64,000 bases of DNA from positions 682,001 through 746,000 of the forward strand of contig NZ_CP081006.1 in the NCBI RefSeq assembly GCF_022317005.1, read 5' to 3'. Below the pieces are notes generated by a model. It saw only the letters and a program-made list of their open reading frames with translations. It was not told the origin of the DNA and did not search any database. The translations under genes were made by a program, and so were the position numbers. This stretch comes from Mycobacterium sp. IDR2000157661 (lineage in GTDB: Bacteria; Actinomycetota; Actinomycetes; Mycobacteriales; Mycobacteriaceae). Shown in pieces: positions 20,166-27,832 of the stretch (within the stretch, counting starts at the first letter, position 1; the number at the start of each line of letters is the position of its first letter).

Positions 20166-20539
20166 CAGCTCTTCTCCTTCTTCGCGCCGTAGCGGCTGCG
20201 GGCCTGCTTGCGGTTCTTGACACCCTGGGTGTCCAGCGAGCCGCGGATGATCTTGTAACGCACCCCCGGCAGATCCTTCACACGACCGCCACGCACGAGC
20301 ACCATCGAGTGCTCCTGCAGGTTGTGGCCCTCGCCCGGGATGTAGGCGGTGACCTCGACCGCGCTGGTCAGCTTCACGCGCGCGACCTTGCGAAGCGCCG
20401 AGTTCGGCTTCTTCGGGGTGGTGGTGTACACGCGGGTGCACACGCCACGGCGCTGCGGGCTGCCCTTGAGGGCCGCGGTCTTCACCTTGGCGACCTTGTC
20501 GCGGCGACCCTTGCGGACCAGCTGGTTAATGGTTGGCAT
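20165..20539 (-). CDS. rpsL: Small ribosomal subunit protein uS12
   Basis: 124-residue S12 of the decoding centre. The two regions where streptomycin-resistance changes arise are in the wild-type form: [11 protein letters not shown] (lysine 43 equivalent) and GRVKDLPG (lysine 88 equivalent). First gene of the str operon, with a leader of about 240 bases and a clear promoter at 20785-20813. Confidence 0.99.
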   Translation of the reverse strand: MPTINQLVRKGRRDKVAKVKTAALKGSPQRRGVCTRVYTTTPKKPNSALRKVARVKLTSAVEVTAYIPGEGHNLQEHSMVLVRGGRVKDLPGVRYKIIRGSLDTQGVKNRKQARSRYGAKKEKS

Positions 20540-20650
20540 CTACCGGCTTTCTGTGTTGCTCTTCTGGTTGCTCTTCAGTTCTCAAGTCTCTGTACTGCTG
20601 TTTCGACCCGTCCGCGTACCCCGCGATCGGGTGTGTCGCACGCACCCGCC

Positions 20651-20676
20651 TGAGGCAATTCGAAGGCTTTGCCTCA
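20651..20676 (-). promoter_or_regulatory. Stem-loop in the rpsL leader
   Basis: TGAGGCAA and TTGCCTCA form a perfect 8-bp stem with a 10-base loop, about 110 bases upstream of rpsL and inside the predicted leader RNA. It has no U tract. It may be an autoregulatory or processing element. The rest of the 338-base gap (20540-20877) holds the promoter and otherwise nothing recognised. Confidence 0.5.
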
Positions 20677-20784
20677 ATGTCAGGGCACGGCGACATGCGA
20701 ATTGGCCCGGCGTGCAGGCACGCTTCGCAGGTCTATTTGGTGACCGCACCCGCGATGCGCCTTATCTGCCAGGCACGATCGTCC

Positions 20785-20813
20785 ACGATACCAGCCAGCG
20801 GTCAGCGCTCCAA
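20785..20813 (-). promoter_or_regulatory. Promoter of the rpsL-rpsG-fusA-tuf operon
   Basis: On the minus strand TTGGAG (20808-20813), 17 bases, then TATCGT (20785-20790): a good SigA-type promoter at ideal spacing. Start of transcription expected near 20778. Confidence 0.65.
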
Positions 20814-20877
20814 ACCCGTCGGAATCAGCCTAACCGCAGGTCAGGTCTACTTCCGCTGTGGATGCGTCAAGCGCCGC

Positions 20878-21498
20878 TCAGCGCCTCTCCATTCCGGAGG
20901 CCAGCCGCAGCACCATGTCGGTGAACACCAAGTCGGTGTCGATGCCGTTCATCACTCCGGTCATCTCCAACAGCACGAAGCCGTGCATCGCCGACCAGAA
21001 CTCCAGCGCCGCATAGAACGCGTTCTCACCCTCGAGTCCGTAGGACGCCAGCACCGAGATGACCGGTGCCGCGGCGGCCCGTGTCGCATCGGTGAACTCG
21101 GGGTCGTCCCCGCCGAGCGGCATCCGGGTGAACGCCGAATAACGCCCCGGATGGTGATGGGCGTAGCTGCGGTAGGCGCTCGCCATGACCATCACCGCGT
21201 CGTCGCGGGTCCGGCCCTGCCCCACCGTGTTGAGCATGTCGATGATGTCCCCGACGACGCGCATCCGCACCGTCCGTCGCAGGTCGTCGAGGCTGGTGAC
21301 GTGGTTGTACAGCGATGGGCCCTTGGTGCCGAGCTGGGTTGCCAGCGCGTTGATCGTCAACGCGTCCCAGCCCTCCCGGTCGAGGAACGTCAGTGCGGCG
21401 TTGACGATCGAGTCACGGCTGAGCCGCGATGCTCGTCGGCCGGTGCCGACGGATGCCGACGGCCGGGCGACATCCGAGGTCTGCTCCGGCGGTGTCAT
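20878..21498 (-). CDS. TetR-family regulator
   Basis: 206 residues. N-terminal HTH is DSIVNAALTFLDREGWDALT followed by INALATQLGTKGPSLYNHVT. The C-terminal half (MVMASAYRSYAHHHPGRYSA ...) matches the WHG-type TetR ligand domain. It corresponds in order to Rv0681, upstream of rpsL. A palindrome for autoregulation lies at 21538-21556. Target genes beyond itself are unknown. Confidence 0.88.
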   Translation of the reverse strand: MTPPEQTSDVARPSASVGTGRRASRLSRDSIVNAALTFLDREGWDALTINALATQLGTKGPSLYNHVTSLDDLRRTVRMRVVGDIIDMLNTVGQGRTRDDAVMVMASAYRSYAHHHPGRYSAFTRMPLGGDDPEFTDATRAAAAPVISVLASYGLEGENAFYAALEFWSAMHGFVLLEMTGVMNGIDTDLVFTDMVLRLASGMERR

Positions 21499-21537
21499 GT
21501 ATGGGCTCGCCCTTCGGGTCGCTGATGCTCCGCGAGA

Positions 21538-21556
21538 AAACTAACACCTCTAGTTT
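21538..21556. promoter_or_regulatory. Candidate TetR operator
   Basis: Inverted repeat AAACTA-N7-TAGTTT, 40 bases upstream of the TetR start codon and just before the end of the divergent-facing lipoprotein gene. Size (19 bp) and position fit a TetR dimer site. Confidence 0.5.
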
Positions 21557-21564
21557 CCGCGGAC

Positions 21565-22095
21565 TCAGTTGACGCGCTCCTGACTGAGCTCGGCGAGTTG
21601 CTCGGTGACCGAGCACAGTTCGGGCAGTGTCGAGGGGTTCATCGTCTGGATCGACCAGGTGATGACGTCGCCGCCCTTGGCCACGTAGAAGCTGCAGGCG
21701 TTGGCGTCGGAGGCCTTGAACCCCTTGTTGCCGTCGACCGACAGCTCGGTCAGCGTGCGGCCGGCCTGTTGTTCGAGCTTGCGCTCGGTGTCCATGTCGC
21801 TGCCGCGGTACCACCACGTCGAGATGCCCATCCCCGCGCCGACGGTGCCGAACATCGAGTTCTCCTGCCAGAAGCAGCCGGCATCGCTGACCACGGCCGG
21901 ACTGAACTCGGCGCCGCCCGCCGCGTCGGCGATGTCGGCGTCGGTGATGCCGTTGCAGTCGACGCTGTCGAACCCACCACCCGGCGCGGACGGTGACGGC
22001 GCTGCGGGTGGCCGATTCTCACCCGAACCGCAGCCGGCCAGCAGCACGCACACCGCCGCCGCGACGGTGGTGGTATATCGCAACCGCACGGTCAC
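21565..22095 (-). CDS. DUF3558 lipoprotein (copy 1)
   Basis: 176 residues. Signal peptide with lipobox VCVLLAGC, so a lipoprotein anchored outside the membrane. After a Pro/Ser linker comes the DUF3558 domain with conserved cysteines (VDCNGITD, DAGCFWQE, NACSFYVA, LCSVTEQL) and a central WW-type segment. Function of the family is unknown. It overlaps the upstream DUF3558 gene by 4 bp, so the two are one operon. Matches the Rv0679c/Rv0680c pair by position. Confidence 0.85.
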   Translation of the reverse strand: MTVRLRYTTTVAAAVCVLLAGCGSGENRPPAAPSPSAPGGGFDSVDCNGITDADIADAAGGAEFSPAVVSDAGCFWQENSMFGTVGAGMGISTWWYRGSDMDTERKLEQQAGRTLTELSVDGNKGFKASDANACSFYVAKGGDVITWSIQTMNPSTLPELCSVTEQLAELSQERVN

Positions 22096-22625
22096 ATCTC
22101 CGCCCGCAGCGTGGCCGACAGCAGCTCCTCGGCCTCGGCGCAGGGATCACCGGCCGACCGGCCGCGGAACTGCACCCACCAACTCAGCACGCCGCTGCCT
22201 GCGGCCGCCGTCGCCGAGCACGCCGCGCCGGTGATGTCGCGGCGCGCCGTGAACGCCTCGTGGCGCTCGACGACGATGTCGGTGACCTCGGCGCCACGCT
22301 CGGCGGCCACCGTGCGCTCGCGGTCCAACGTGCCCGATTCGAACCACGAGTAGGTGGCATCGACCGTCTCCTCGCCACGGAACAACACGTACTGACAGAC
22401 CGCGCCGCTGTACGGGCGGGTCACCCCGTCGGCGCCGAGAGTCTCCTGCACGGTCTCGTCGACGAGCAGGCCGCAGCGGTCGTCGACGTAGCCGTAGCTG
22501 CGGTCCGGGTCGGGGACCTCCGGGCGGGCCCGCAGCGCGCTTCCGTCGACGGTTTCAGCACACCCTGCCACCGTCACCACCGCCACGATCGCCGTGACAG
22601 CAATCGGACCGAACCGCCAACGCAT
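22092..22625 (-). CDS. DUF3558 lipoprotein (copy 2)
   Basis: 177 residues, lipobox VTVAGC after a 20-residue signal. Conserved cysteine and Trp/Phe pattern (RCGLLVDET, AVCQYVLFRG, ATYSWFESG, ACSATAAAGSG, SWWVQF, DPCAEAEELL) matches the next gene, so they are diverged tandem paralogues. Role at the cell surface unknown. It starts a two-gene operon divergent from the DUF3060 pair, with an 87-bp gap. Confidence 0.85.
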   Translation of the reverse strand: MRWRFGPIAVTAIVAVVTVAGCAETVDGSALRARPEVPDPDRSYGYVDDRCGLLVDETVQETLGADGVTRPYSGAVCQYVLFRGEETVDATYSWFESGTLDRERTVAAERGAEVTDIVVERHEAFTARRDITGAACSATAAAGSGVLSWWVQFRGRSAGDPCAEAEELLSATLRAEM

Positions 22626-22712
22626 CGCCGCTCACGCTACCCAGCGCGCCGCCCGATGGCGACTCGGCCGAACCTTGCCGAGACCAAGGCTCGACGACGT
22701 ACGCTCTCCTCC

Positions 22713-23147
22713 ATGACGTGGACTGTTGTAGCCCGGTCACTTGCGGCATCCACCTTCGCGTTTCCGCTGCTCGTGGCCGCTCCCGGCGCACAGGCGGAAC
22801 CGGTGGTCTGCTACCCGCTGGCGCGCAACTGCGCCGACACCGGCGTCGTCGGTAGCCACCGGGGGACCGACACCCACATCACGGGTATCGGCATCGTCGA
22901 GACCATCGACTGCAAGAACTCCACGCTGCTCGTCAACGGCGCCAACAACCAGATCACCGCGCTCGGGAGCTGCTGGGCGGTGACCACGCAGGGCAACAAC
23001 AACATCGTGGTGGCCGACAACGTGGTCAACGACATCACGGTCTACGGCTGGGATCAGACGGTGCTCTACAAGAACGGAGCCCCGTTGGTGTGGGACCGCG
23101 GCCGCGAACTGGGCATGACCAACCGCATCAACAAGGTGCCGGCGTGA
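22713..23147 (+). CDS. DUF3060 exported protein
   Basis: 144 residues with a signal peptide ending near GAQAEP. The mature part has the Asn/Gly-rich pattern of DUF3060: TLLVNGANNQITALGSCWAV and TTQGNNNIVVADNVVNDITV, suggestive of a short beta-solenoid. A CysXnCys pair (VVCYPLARNC) is at the mature N-terminus. No lipobox. No clear ribosome site; ATG at 22713 chosen because it begins the signal peptide. Function unknown. Confidence 0.78.
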   Translation: MTWTVVARSLAASTFAFPLLVAAPGAQAEPVVCYPLARNCADTGVVGSHRGTDTHITGIGIVETIDCKNSTLLVNGANNQITALGSCWAVTTQGNNNIVVADNVVNDITVYGWDQTVLYKNGAPLVWDRGRELGMTNRINKVPA

Positions 23148-23542
23148 GGACCCGCGGTTACGCCGCCGCGGCCGCCGTCGCCGCCGTCGTGCTCGCCGGC
23201 TGCGGGTCGGAGAGTTCGGACAGTCCGACTCCGACCGCGACCGCCGGAGACGAGGGCGCCCAGGTCGAGGTCGGCAACACCATCAACTACGGCTCGTTCG
23301 GCACGACGGCCGACATCGACTGCGCCGACGGCAAGTCACTGAACATCGGCGGCTCGAACAACACGCTGACCGTCAAGGGCACCTGCGCCAGCGTCAACAT
23401 CGGCGGCGCCGACAACAAGGTCACCTTCGAGCGGGTCGAGCAGGAACTGTCCGTCGTCGGCCTGAACAACACCGTCACCTATCAGGAAGGTGACCCAAGG
23501 GTCAACGACACCGGCGCCAACAACACGATCAGCAGGGCCTAA
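23144..23542 (+). CDS. DUF3060 lipoprotein
   Basis: 132 residues, GTG start overlapping the previous stop (GTGA). Signal ends in VVLAGC, so a lipoprotein. The mature part has repeated strand-turn units: NTINYGSFG, SLNIGGSNNTLTVKG, SVNIGGADNKVTFE, LSVVGLNNTVTYQ, NDTGANNTIS, each with an Asn in the turn. It appears to be the membrane-anchored paralogue of the upstream protein. Partner or ligand unknown. Confidence 0.82.
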   Translation: MRTRGYAAAAAVAAVVLAGCGSESSDSPTPTATAGDEGAQVEVGNTINYGSFGTTADIDCADGKSLNIGGSNNTLTVKGTCASVNIGGADNKVTFERVEQELSVVGLNNTVTYQEGDPRVNDTGANNTISRA

Positions 23543-23568
23543 CCCTCACCTGACGAACGTGGACCCAG

Positions 23569-24336
23569 TCACGCGCTCGCGCCGTGACGGCCGGCGCCGG
23601 CGGCGAACCGCGCCGCGCCCTCCAGTGATTCGGCGGCGACGCGCGACATGCTGCCGAACTCGAAATCCATCGCCTCGGCCTCGGCTCGCCCCCACTGGTT
23701 GAGCATCGACAACCGGTCGGCGCGCATACACTGCTGCGGCAACCCGGCCAGTTCGGCGGCGAGTTCCTCGGCATGTTGGCGCGCTTCACCTTTGGGCACC
23801 ACGCGGTTGGCCAGTCCGATCGACAGCGCTTCGGCGGCGTCGACGGCACGTCCGGTCAGGATCAGGTCCATGGCGCGACTGTGCCCGATCAGCCGCGGCA
23901 ACCGCACGGTGCCGCCGTCGATCAACGGCACACCCCACCGGCGGCAGAACACGCCCAGGACCGCGTCCTCCTCGACCACCCGCATGTCGCACCACAACGC
24001 CAGTTCCAGCCCGCCGGCGACGGCGTAGCCGCTGACCGCCGCGATCACCGGCTTGGACAGCGCCATGCGGCTCGGACCCATGGGGCCCGGACCGCTGCGA
24101 TGGACGGGGTTGGCGTCGGGGGTGCCGAACGCCTTGAGATCGGCTCCGGCGCAGAAGGTTCCGTTGTCGCCCCACAGCACGGCCACCGAGGCCGAGTCGT
24201 CCTTGTCGAACTCGTCGAACGCGGCGTACAGCTCGGCCGCGGCGGGGCCGTTGACGGCGTTGCGCGCCTCCGGACGGTTCATGATGACCGTCGTCACCGG
24301 GCCGTTGCGCTCGACCCGCACTCCACCACCGGTCAT
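23569..24336 (-). CDS. echA5: Enoyl-CoA hydratase/isomerase family protein (EchA5-like)
   Basis: 255-residue crotonase-fold protein. The oxyanion-hole motifs are GTFCAGADLKAFG and ALSKPVIAAVSGYAVAGG; the hydratase glutamates are weakly placed, since the second catalytic position reads ELALWCDMRV. So isomerase or other crotonase chemistry cannot be excluded. The ATG overlaps the PaaX-like gene stop. Named from position (Rv0675 equivalent) and family. Confidence 0.85.
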   Translation of the reverse strand: MTGGGVRVERNGPVTTVIMNRPEARNAVNGPAAAELYAAFDEFDKDDSASVAVLWGDNGTFCAGADLKAFGTPDANPVHRSGPGPMGPSRMALSKPVIAAVSGYAVAGGLELALWCDMRVVEEDAVLGVFCRRWGVPLIDGGTVRLPRLIGHSRAMDLILTGRAVDAAEALSIGLANRVVPKGEARQHAEELAAELAGLPQQCMRADRLSMLNQWGRAEAEAMDFEFGSMSRVAAESLEGAARFAAGAGRHGASA

Positions 24337-25091
24337 GTCGCCTCCATCAGTTCGTCACGTCGCGTGAGCGACAATCCGGCACCATCGCGCCGCATGGACA
24401 ACTCCGCGGCGAAGTCATTGTAGGAACCCCGCAACCGCGCACCGGGCCAGTCGTCGGGCAGCAGTTCGGCGGGCAGCACCGGATCGGTCAGCAGGTGGCG
24501 CACCGACGCGGCCGCGACGACGAACCGCCCGGGAACGTCGGCGGCCGAATCCATCTCGGCCAGCAGCCGATGTCCGGTACGCGCCCACCGCGACAGGTCC
24601 CAAAGCCGGCGGGCCAGGTCAGCGGGGTCGGCGTCGCGCGATCGCAGTACCCGCACCCGGCGGTGCACCTCGGCAGGCACCTCCGCTGCCAGATTGTCGG
24701 GTCGCATCCACACCCCTTCCCGCAGTTCCCCGAAGCGGCTGTCGTGCAACATGTTCCGCAAGCCGGCCCGGGTACGTGCGTCGACGCCCACGCTGGTCAC
24801 CACCAGCGTCGTCCACTCGCCGTGCCAGTCGCGAAGCCGCGGGTCGATCGCCTCGTCCTGACGACGCTGACGGGCCAGGAGCCGGTCCGACAATCGGTAG
24901 CCGTCCTGGGACCGCACCAGATCACCGCCGGCGACCATCCGCGTCAGCGCCACCCGCACCGTGGGCTCCCTGATGTCGAAATCGGCCGTGAGCCGGATCA
25001 ATTCGCTAGCGGTGGCCCACGCCGGATGCGCACCGAGCAGCACGCTCAGCACGACGGAGCGCGCCGTCATCCGCGACAGCGACTTGGCCAT
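24333..25091 (-). CDS. PaaX-like transcriptional regulator
   Basis: 252 residues. The N-terminal winged HTH is MAKSLSRMTARSVVLSVLLG with IREPTVRVALTRMVAGGDLV as the recognition region; the middle domain includes DWHGEWTTLVVTSVG and the PaaX C-terminal domain follows. PaaX proteins repress phenylacetyl-CoA or acyl-CoA catabolism and sense the CoA thioester. It sits between two crotonases and a FadE, matching Rv0674, so it likely controls this block. The ATG at 25091 is 8 bp after echA4. Confidence 0.85.
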   Translation of the reverse strand: MAKSLSRMTARSVVLSVLLGAHPAWATASELIRLTADFDIREPTVRVALTRMVAGGDLVRSQDGYRLSDRLLARQRRQDEAIDPRLRDWHGEWTTLVVTSVGVDARTRAGLRNMLHDSRFGELREGVWMRPDNLAAEVPAEVHRRVRVLRSRDADPADLARRLWDLSRWARTGHRLLAEMDSAADVPGRFVVAAASVRHLLTDPVLPAELLPDDWPGARLRGSYNDFAAELSMRRDGAGLSLTRRDELMEAT

Positions 25092-25098
25092 TGCGGCG

Positions 25099-26037
25099 CT
25101 ACACCCCGGACGTCCTGCGGCCGTGGTCGCCGAACGGTTCGTCACGCTGGCGCACCGCCTCGCGGAACCCGTGCTCGCGGGACTGCGCGACGAACGCGTG
25201 ACCTTCGGGCGTGTGGCGCGCGACGCCGTCGAACACCGTCGAGATCATCGCGCTGTTGGCCACGCCCTGGTTGAGCAGTGCCGAGTTCATCGCCAGCTTC
25301 ACCATGATCAGTTGGTTGATCGGCACGCGGGCGATCCGCTCGACCAGCCGCTCGGTGCGCTCGTCGAGATCCTCAGCCGACGGCGCCTCCACCGCCAGCC
25401 CCCACTTGGCCGCCTGCGCCCCGGTGATCGAATCACCGGTCAGCAAAAGGCGTTTGGCACGCTGATCACCGAGCCGGTGTGCCCACATCCCCGCTGCGGG
25501 CACGCCCCACACCCGGGTGGGCGGATACCCGATCTTGGCGTCGGCGGCCGCGATCACCTGGTCGGCGTGCAGTGCGATGTCGGTGCCGCCCGCCACGCAG
25601 TAGCCGTGGATCTTGACCACCGTCGGCTTGTCGCAGTGCAGCAGGCTGGAGAAGCCGCGGACGAAGCGGCTCATCATCTGGTAGTCGATCATCGGGTCCC
25701 ACGGCTGATCGGGCAGATGGTTGATCGCCTGCCTGCGGCCCGACAGCACGGTGTCGCGGTACGGGCTGCCGCCACCCGCCGACGAGGAGCCCTCGGCGTA
25801 GGCGGACAGGTCGAAACCCGCGCAGAAGCCCTCTCCGCGACCGGAAACCAGGATCACGTGCACGTTCGGGTCGAGGTCGGCCCGCTCCACCAACGCCGAC
25901 AGTTCCAAGGGAGTGTCGGCGACGATCGCGTTGCCCTTCTCGGGCCGGTTGAAGGTGATGCGCGCGACCCGGTCGGTGACCTCGTACGTCATCGTCTTGA
26001 GGTCGTCGAAGTCGACGGGCCTGATCGCGTGCGTCAC
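25099..26037 (-). CDS. echA4: Enoyl-CoA hydratase-like protein (EchA4)
   Basis: 312-residue crotonase. GEGFCAGFDLSAYAEG and DKPTVVKIHGYCVAGGTDIA are the two oxyanion motifs. It has an additional insertion (GSSSAGGGSPYRDTVL) and a long C-terminal helical region. The GTG at 26037 (VTHAIRPVDF) is preceded by GGGAGATG; the frame continues upstream through a palindrome and is not coding there. Likely acts on fatty acyl-CoA with FadE8. Matches Rv0673. Confidence 0.87.
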   Translation of the reverse strand: MTHAIRPVDFDDLKTMTYEVTDRVARITFNRPEKGNAIVADTPLELSALVERADLDPNVHVILVSGRGEGFCAGFDLSAYAEGSSSAGGGSPYRDTVLSGRRQAINHLPDQPWDPMIDYQMMSRFVRGFSSLLHCDKPTVVKIHGYCVAGGTDIALHADQVIAAADAKIGYPPTRVWGVPAAGMWAHRLGDQRAKRLLLTGDSITGAQAAKWGLAVEAPSAEDLDERTERLVERIARVPINQLIMVKLAMNSALLNQGVANSAMISTVFDGVARHTPEGHAFVAQSREHGFREAVRQRDEPFGDHGRRTSGV

Positions 26038-26061
26038 GCCGTCATCTCCCTCTTGCGCCGA

Positions 26062-26112
26062 AATAGCATTCCTGGCTGTGAAACAGCCGTCGTGACCGCC
26101 CGGAATGCTATT
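26062..26112. repeat. Nested palindrome element upstream of echA4/after fadE8
   Basis: Outer arms AATAGCATTCC (26062-26072) and GGAATGCTATT (26102-26112) are perfect 11-bp inverted copies. An inner hairpin GGCTGT-GAA-ACAGCC (26074-26088) lies between. Sits in the 88-bp gap between two co-directional genes. Confidence 0.85.
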
Positions 26113-26125
26113 CCGCGGAGGCCCG

Positions 26126-27781
26126 TCATCCCTTGACCAGCGCCCGCTCGAGGATCGGCGCCAGGTCGAGGCCGGTCGGCAACGTTCCGAACGCACCGCC
26201 CCAGGCTTTACCCATCCGGGTGGCCAGGAACGCCTCGGCGACGGCCGGATGCCCGTGGCGCACCAGCAGCGAACCCTGCAACGCCAGGCTGATGTCCTCG
26301 GCGACCTTGCGCGCCCGGTACTGGATGGTCTCGAGGTCGCCCAACTCGGGCCGCAGCGCGTCGACGTGGCCGTCCAGTCGCGGATCCGAACCGGCCGTCG
26401 ACGCCAGTTCGTCGAACAGCACGTCGATGCACTCCGGCCGGGTCGCCATGGCGCGCAACGTGTCCAGTGCGCTCACGTTGCCCGACCCCTCCCAGATCCC
26501 CATCAGGGGCGCCTCGCGGTACAGCCGCGGCATGCCCGAGTCCTCGACATAGCCGTTGCCGCCGAGGCATTCCATGGCCTCAGCCGCGTGCGGGGTCGCC
26601 CGCTTGCACACCCAGTACTTTGCGGCGGCCAGCCCGATCCGGCGCAGCAGCGTCTCGCGCTCGTCGCCGCGCACGGCGGCGTCGGTGGCGCCGGCCATCC
26701 GCATCGCGATGATGGTGGCCGCCTCCGCCTCGACCGCCAGGTCGGCCAGCACGTTGCGCATCAGCGGCTGGTCGATCAGATACTCGCCGAACGCCTTTCG
26801 GTGCTGGGCGTGGTGGATCGCCCGGCTCAGGCCGGTGCGCATGCTCGTCGCGCTGCCCAGGGTGCAGTCCAGCCGGGTGAGGTTGACCATCTCGATGATG
26901 GTCGGCACACCGCGACCCTCCTCGCCCACCAACCAGGCCGTGGCGCCGTCGTACTCCACTTCGCTGGAGGCGTTGGCATGGTTGCCGAGCTTGTCCTTCA
27001 GCCGCTGCAGGAACATCCGGTTGCGGCTGCCGTCGGGCAGAATCCGTGGCAGCAGGAAGCAGCTCAGGCCGCCGGGCGCCTGCGCGAGCACCAGGAAGAT
27101 GTCACACATCGGCGCCGAGGTGAACCACTTGTGACCCCGCAGGGAGTAGCTTCCGTCGCCATTGGGCGTCGCCTCGGTGGTCCCGGCGCGCACGTCGGAG
27201 CCGCCCTGCTTCTCGGTCATGGACATCCCCGCGGTGATACCGGCCTTCGCGGTCGGCACCGTCAGCTCGGGGTCGTAGTCCCGGCTCACCAGCAGCGGCT
27301 CGTACACCGCCGCCAACTCGGGGTTGGTGCGCAGCGCGGGGACGACGGCGTAGGTCATCGAGATCGGGCAGATGTGCCCCGGCTCGGGCGTCCACACCGA
27401 GGTCTTGGCCGCGCGCACGACGTGTGCACCGGGCCGCTCGTCGGCCCACGGCGCGGCGTGCAGGCCGTGCCGGATCGCGACGGTCATCAGCTCGTGGTAG
27501 GCGGGGTCGTACTCGACCTCGTCGACGCGGTGACCGTACCGGTCATGGGTGTGCAGCACCGGCCGGTTGCGGTCGGCGAGCTCGCCCCAGCGCTGCGCCT
27601 GCCGCGAACCCGAGAGCGCGCCCAACTCGGTGACCTCGTCGAGGCCCCACTGCCCGCCCTCGCGGATCAGCGCCTCGACGAGAACCGGCGAGGTCGCCGG
27701 GTTGTGGTCCTCCAGCGGAGGGGTCTGATTGGTGACGACATGCGTGTCTGCGGACGCAAGGAGCGATGGGGCTTCAGCCAT
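26126..27781 (-). CDS. fadE8: Acyl-CoA dehydrogenase FadE8 (AidB-like)
   Basis: 551-residue acyl-CoA dehydrogenase of the AidB-type long subgroup. FAD/acyl motifs are AGMSMTEKQGGSDVRAGTT, SLRGHKWFTSAPMCDIFLV, LGSATSMRTGLSRAIHHAQH (R for FAD), and the C-terminal ECLGGNGYVEDSGMPRLYRE and GSGNVSALDTLRA. The N-terminal extension before the dehydrogenase core (about 50 residues) is typical of AidB. Role: first step of fatty-acid oxidation or a protective flavoprotein. Matches Rv0672. Confidence 0.92.
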   Translation of the reverse strand: MAEAPSLLASADTHVVTNQTPPLEDHNPATSPVLVEALIREGGQWGLDEVTELGALSGSRQAQRWGELADRNRPVLHTHDRYGHRVDEVEYDPAYHELMTVAIRHGLHAAPWADERPGAHVVRAAKTSVWTPEPGHICPISMTYAVVPALRTNPELAAVYEPLLVSRDYDPELTVPTAKAGITAGMSMTEKQGGSDVRAGTTEATPNGDGSYSLRGHKWFTSAPMCDIFLVLAQAPGGLSCFLLPRILPDGSRNRMFLQRLKDKLGNHANASSEVEYDGATAWLVGEEGRGVPTIIEMVNLTRLDCTLGSATSMRTGLSRAIHHAQHRKAFGEYLIDQPLMRNVLADLAVEAEAATIIAMRMAGATDAAVRGDERETLLRRIGLAAAKYWVCKRATPHAAEAMECLGGNGYVEDSGMPRLYREAPLMGIWEGSGNVSALDTLRAMATRPECIDVLFDELASTAGSDPRLDGHVDALRPELGDLETIQYRARKVAEDISLALQGSLLVRHGHPAVAEAFLATRMGKAWGGAFGTLPTGLDLAPILERALVKG

Positions 27782-27832
27782 GGCAACTACTATTACATTT
27801 TCGCCGACGACTGCACAAGATACGTAATGCGA

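Noticed and set aside
17883-20192. A 769-codon plus-strand frame across fusA and rpsG
   Set aside because: Antisense to conserved genes, composition dominated by L, V, D, H, R as expected for a shadow.
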